DNA of 5,253 bases from Rhodospirillales bacterium (lineage in GTDB: Bacteria > Pseudomonadota > Alphaproteobacteria > Rhodospirillales > Casp-alpha2), in the NCBI GenBank assembly GCA_016187325.1, contig JACPJY010000085.1:1-5253 (forward strand), given 5' to 3'. Position numbers and translations under genes: made by a program. The stretch's first letter is position 1, and each line of letters begins with the position of its first letter. This document shows positions 4,577-5,253 of the stretch, piece after piece. Below the pieces are notes generated by a model. The model saw nothing but the letters and a program-made list of their open reading frames with translations, was not told the origin of the DNA and did not search any database.

Positions 4577-5230
4577 ATGGTGATCCTCGGCCTGACCGGA
4601 TCGATCGGCATGGGCAAGTCGGCGGCCGCCGCCAACTTCCGCCGCCTAGGCGTGCCGGTCCACGATGCCGACAAGGTCGTCCACGGGTTGCTTGCCAGGG
4701 GCGGCGCGGCGGTCGAAAAAATCGCCCGGCTGTTCCCCGACACCGTCAAGGACGGCGCCATCGACCGCGGCTACATGGCCGGCGCTGTATTCGAGGACCC
4801 GGACGCGCTCGAGCGGCTCGAGGCAGTGCTGCATCCGATGGTGCGCCGCGACGAAATCGCGTTCCTCGGCGCCGCCGCCCGCCGTGGCTGCCGGCTGGTG
4901 GTTCTCGACGTGCCGTTGCTGTTCGAAACCGGCGGCGAGGCGCGCTGCGACGCCGTCGTGGTGGTGTCGTGCCCGCGTTGCATTCAGGAGCAGCGGGTGC
5001 TGAAACGCCCGGGCATGACGCGAGAGCGGTTCGAGTCGATCCTGGCCAGGCAGATGCCCGACGCCGAGAAGCGTCGGCGCGCCGATTTCGTGATTCTGAC
5101 CGGACTGAACCGCGCCTTTGGCTTGAACCAGGTGCGGAACATCGTCACAATCGCGTCCGGCTGGCGCGGCACGAAGTGGCCGCCCTGCCCGCAGCCGAGC
5201 AGGCGCCGAAAAGGAAAAGCCGATGCGTGA
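4577..5230 (+). CDS. coaE: Dephospho-CoA kinase
   Basis: Phosphorylates the 3'-hydroxyl of dephospho-CoA using ATP, the last step of CoA synthesis. The 217-residue product is slightly longer than the usual 200 or so. It has the Walker A loop GSIGMGKS (8-15), HDAD (29-32) with the catalytic-type Asp32, LHP (85-87), DVPLLFETG (111-119), QRVLKRPGMT (139-148) of the lid, and RQMPDAEKRRRADFVI (158-173), ending in a basic tail (about 198-217). A CPRC at 132-135 replaces the more usual SAP-like segment and adds two cysteines; its meaning is unknown. The start lies 4 nt after the aroE stop with no strong Shine-Dalgarno, suggesting coupling to aroE. The 3' end overlaps dnaQ by 8 nt. The position between aroE and dnaQ matches the conserved alphaproteobacterial order. 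Confidence 0.95.
   Translation: MVILGLTGSIGMGKSAAAANFRRLGVPVHDADKVVHGLLARGGAAVEKIARLFPDTVKDGAIDRGYMAGAVFEDPDALERLEAVLHPMVRRDEIAFLGAAARRGCRLVVLDVPLLFETGGEARCDAVVVVSCPRCIQEQRVLKRPGMTRERFESILARQMPDAEKRRRADFVILTGLNRAFGLNQVRNIVTIASGWRGTKWPPCPQPSRRRKGKADA
5211..5215 (+). promoter_or_regulatory. Ribosome binding site of dnaQ
   Basis: AAGGA inside a purine-rich stretch lies 7 nt before the ATG at 5223. It supports the start of dnaQ within the end of coaE. Confidence 0.65.
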
Positions 5231-5253
5231 AGTGGTGCTCGATACGGAGACCA
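5223..5253 (+). CDS. dnaQ: DNA polymerase III epsilon subunit, first 10 codons only
   Basis: Only MREVVLDTET is visible before the window ends. It carries the start of the exonuclease I motif DxE (Asp7, Glu9) of the DnaQ family, which in epsilon subunits lies right at the N-terminus in this form. The full protein would supply 3'-5' proofreading to the replicative polymerase. The start overlaps the coaE stop by 8 nt (5223-5230) with a good ribosome binding site, and coaE-dnaQ is the expected order in alphaproteobacteria. The identification rests on ten residues plus context, but both agree strongly. Confidence 0.85.
   Translation, partial: MREVVLDTET

Noticed and set aside
3613..4761. Long 382-codon open frame on the minus strand opposite aroE
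   Set aside because: The translation is Arg/Ala/Asp-rich low-complexity with no recognisable motif, and it is antisense to an intact aroE. GC-rich codon bias opens such frames.

Overview
The window looks like ordinary chromosomal DNA from a GC-rich alphaproteobacterium. The gene order hemH-hemE / intergenic gap / PPSR (RP001-type)-maf-aroE-coaE-dnaQ is the conserved cluster around the replication origin of Caulobacter and Rickettsia. The GC-rich coding style and the lack of CtrA-type sites would suit a Rhodospirillales-like lineage, but the genus cannot be fixed from sequence alone. No mobile element, CRISPR array, tRNA or rRNA was seen.

Left arm (1-1928, minus strand): hemE (uroporphyrinogen decarboxylase) and hemH (ferrochelatase, cut by the window edge) overlap by the 4-nt ATGA and form a translationally coupled haem unit.

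Centre (1929-2328): a 400-bp gap with no convincing gene. It holds an AT-rich island (1941-1990, 22% GC by count), several near-consensus DnaA boxes on both strands, three head-to-tail DnaA-box-like 9-mers, two perfect 7-bp-stem inverted repeats and three GANTC methylation sites within 43 bp. With the flanking genes and their outward transcription on both sides, this is best read as a candidate chromosomal origin (oriC). The position is supported by established synteny; the individual sites are pattern matches by eye.

Right arm (2329-5253, plus strand): PPSR kinase/pyrophosphorylase, maf nucleotide pyrophosphatase, aroE, coaE and the first codons of dnaQ. Spacings are a 4-nt overlap, an 82-nt gap, a 4-nt gap and an 8-nt overlap, so this is probably one operon mixing carbon-metabolism control, nucleotide-pool cleaning, shikimate and CoA synthesis, and the polymerase III proofreading subunit.

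The two points most worth attention are the candidate origin and the PPSR gene. PPSR keeps its reading frame, N-terminus, P-loop and C-terminus but appears to lack about 40 internal residues, including the family's conserved HDDG segment, just before the P-loop.
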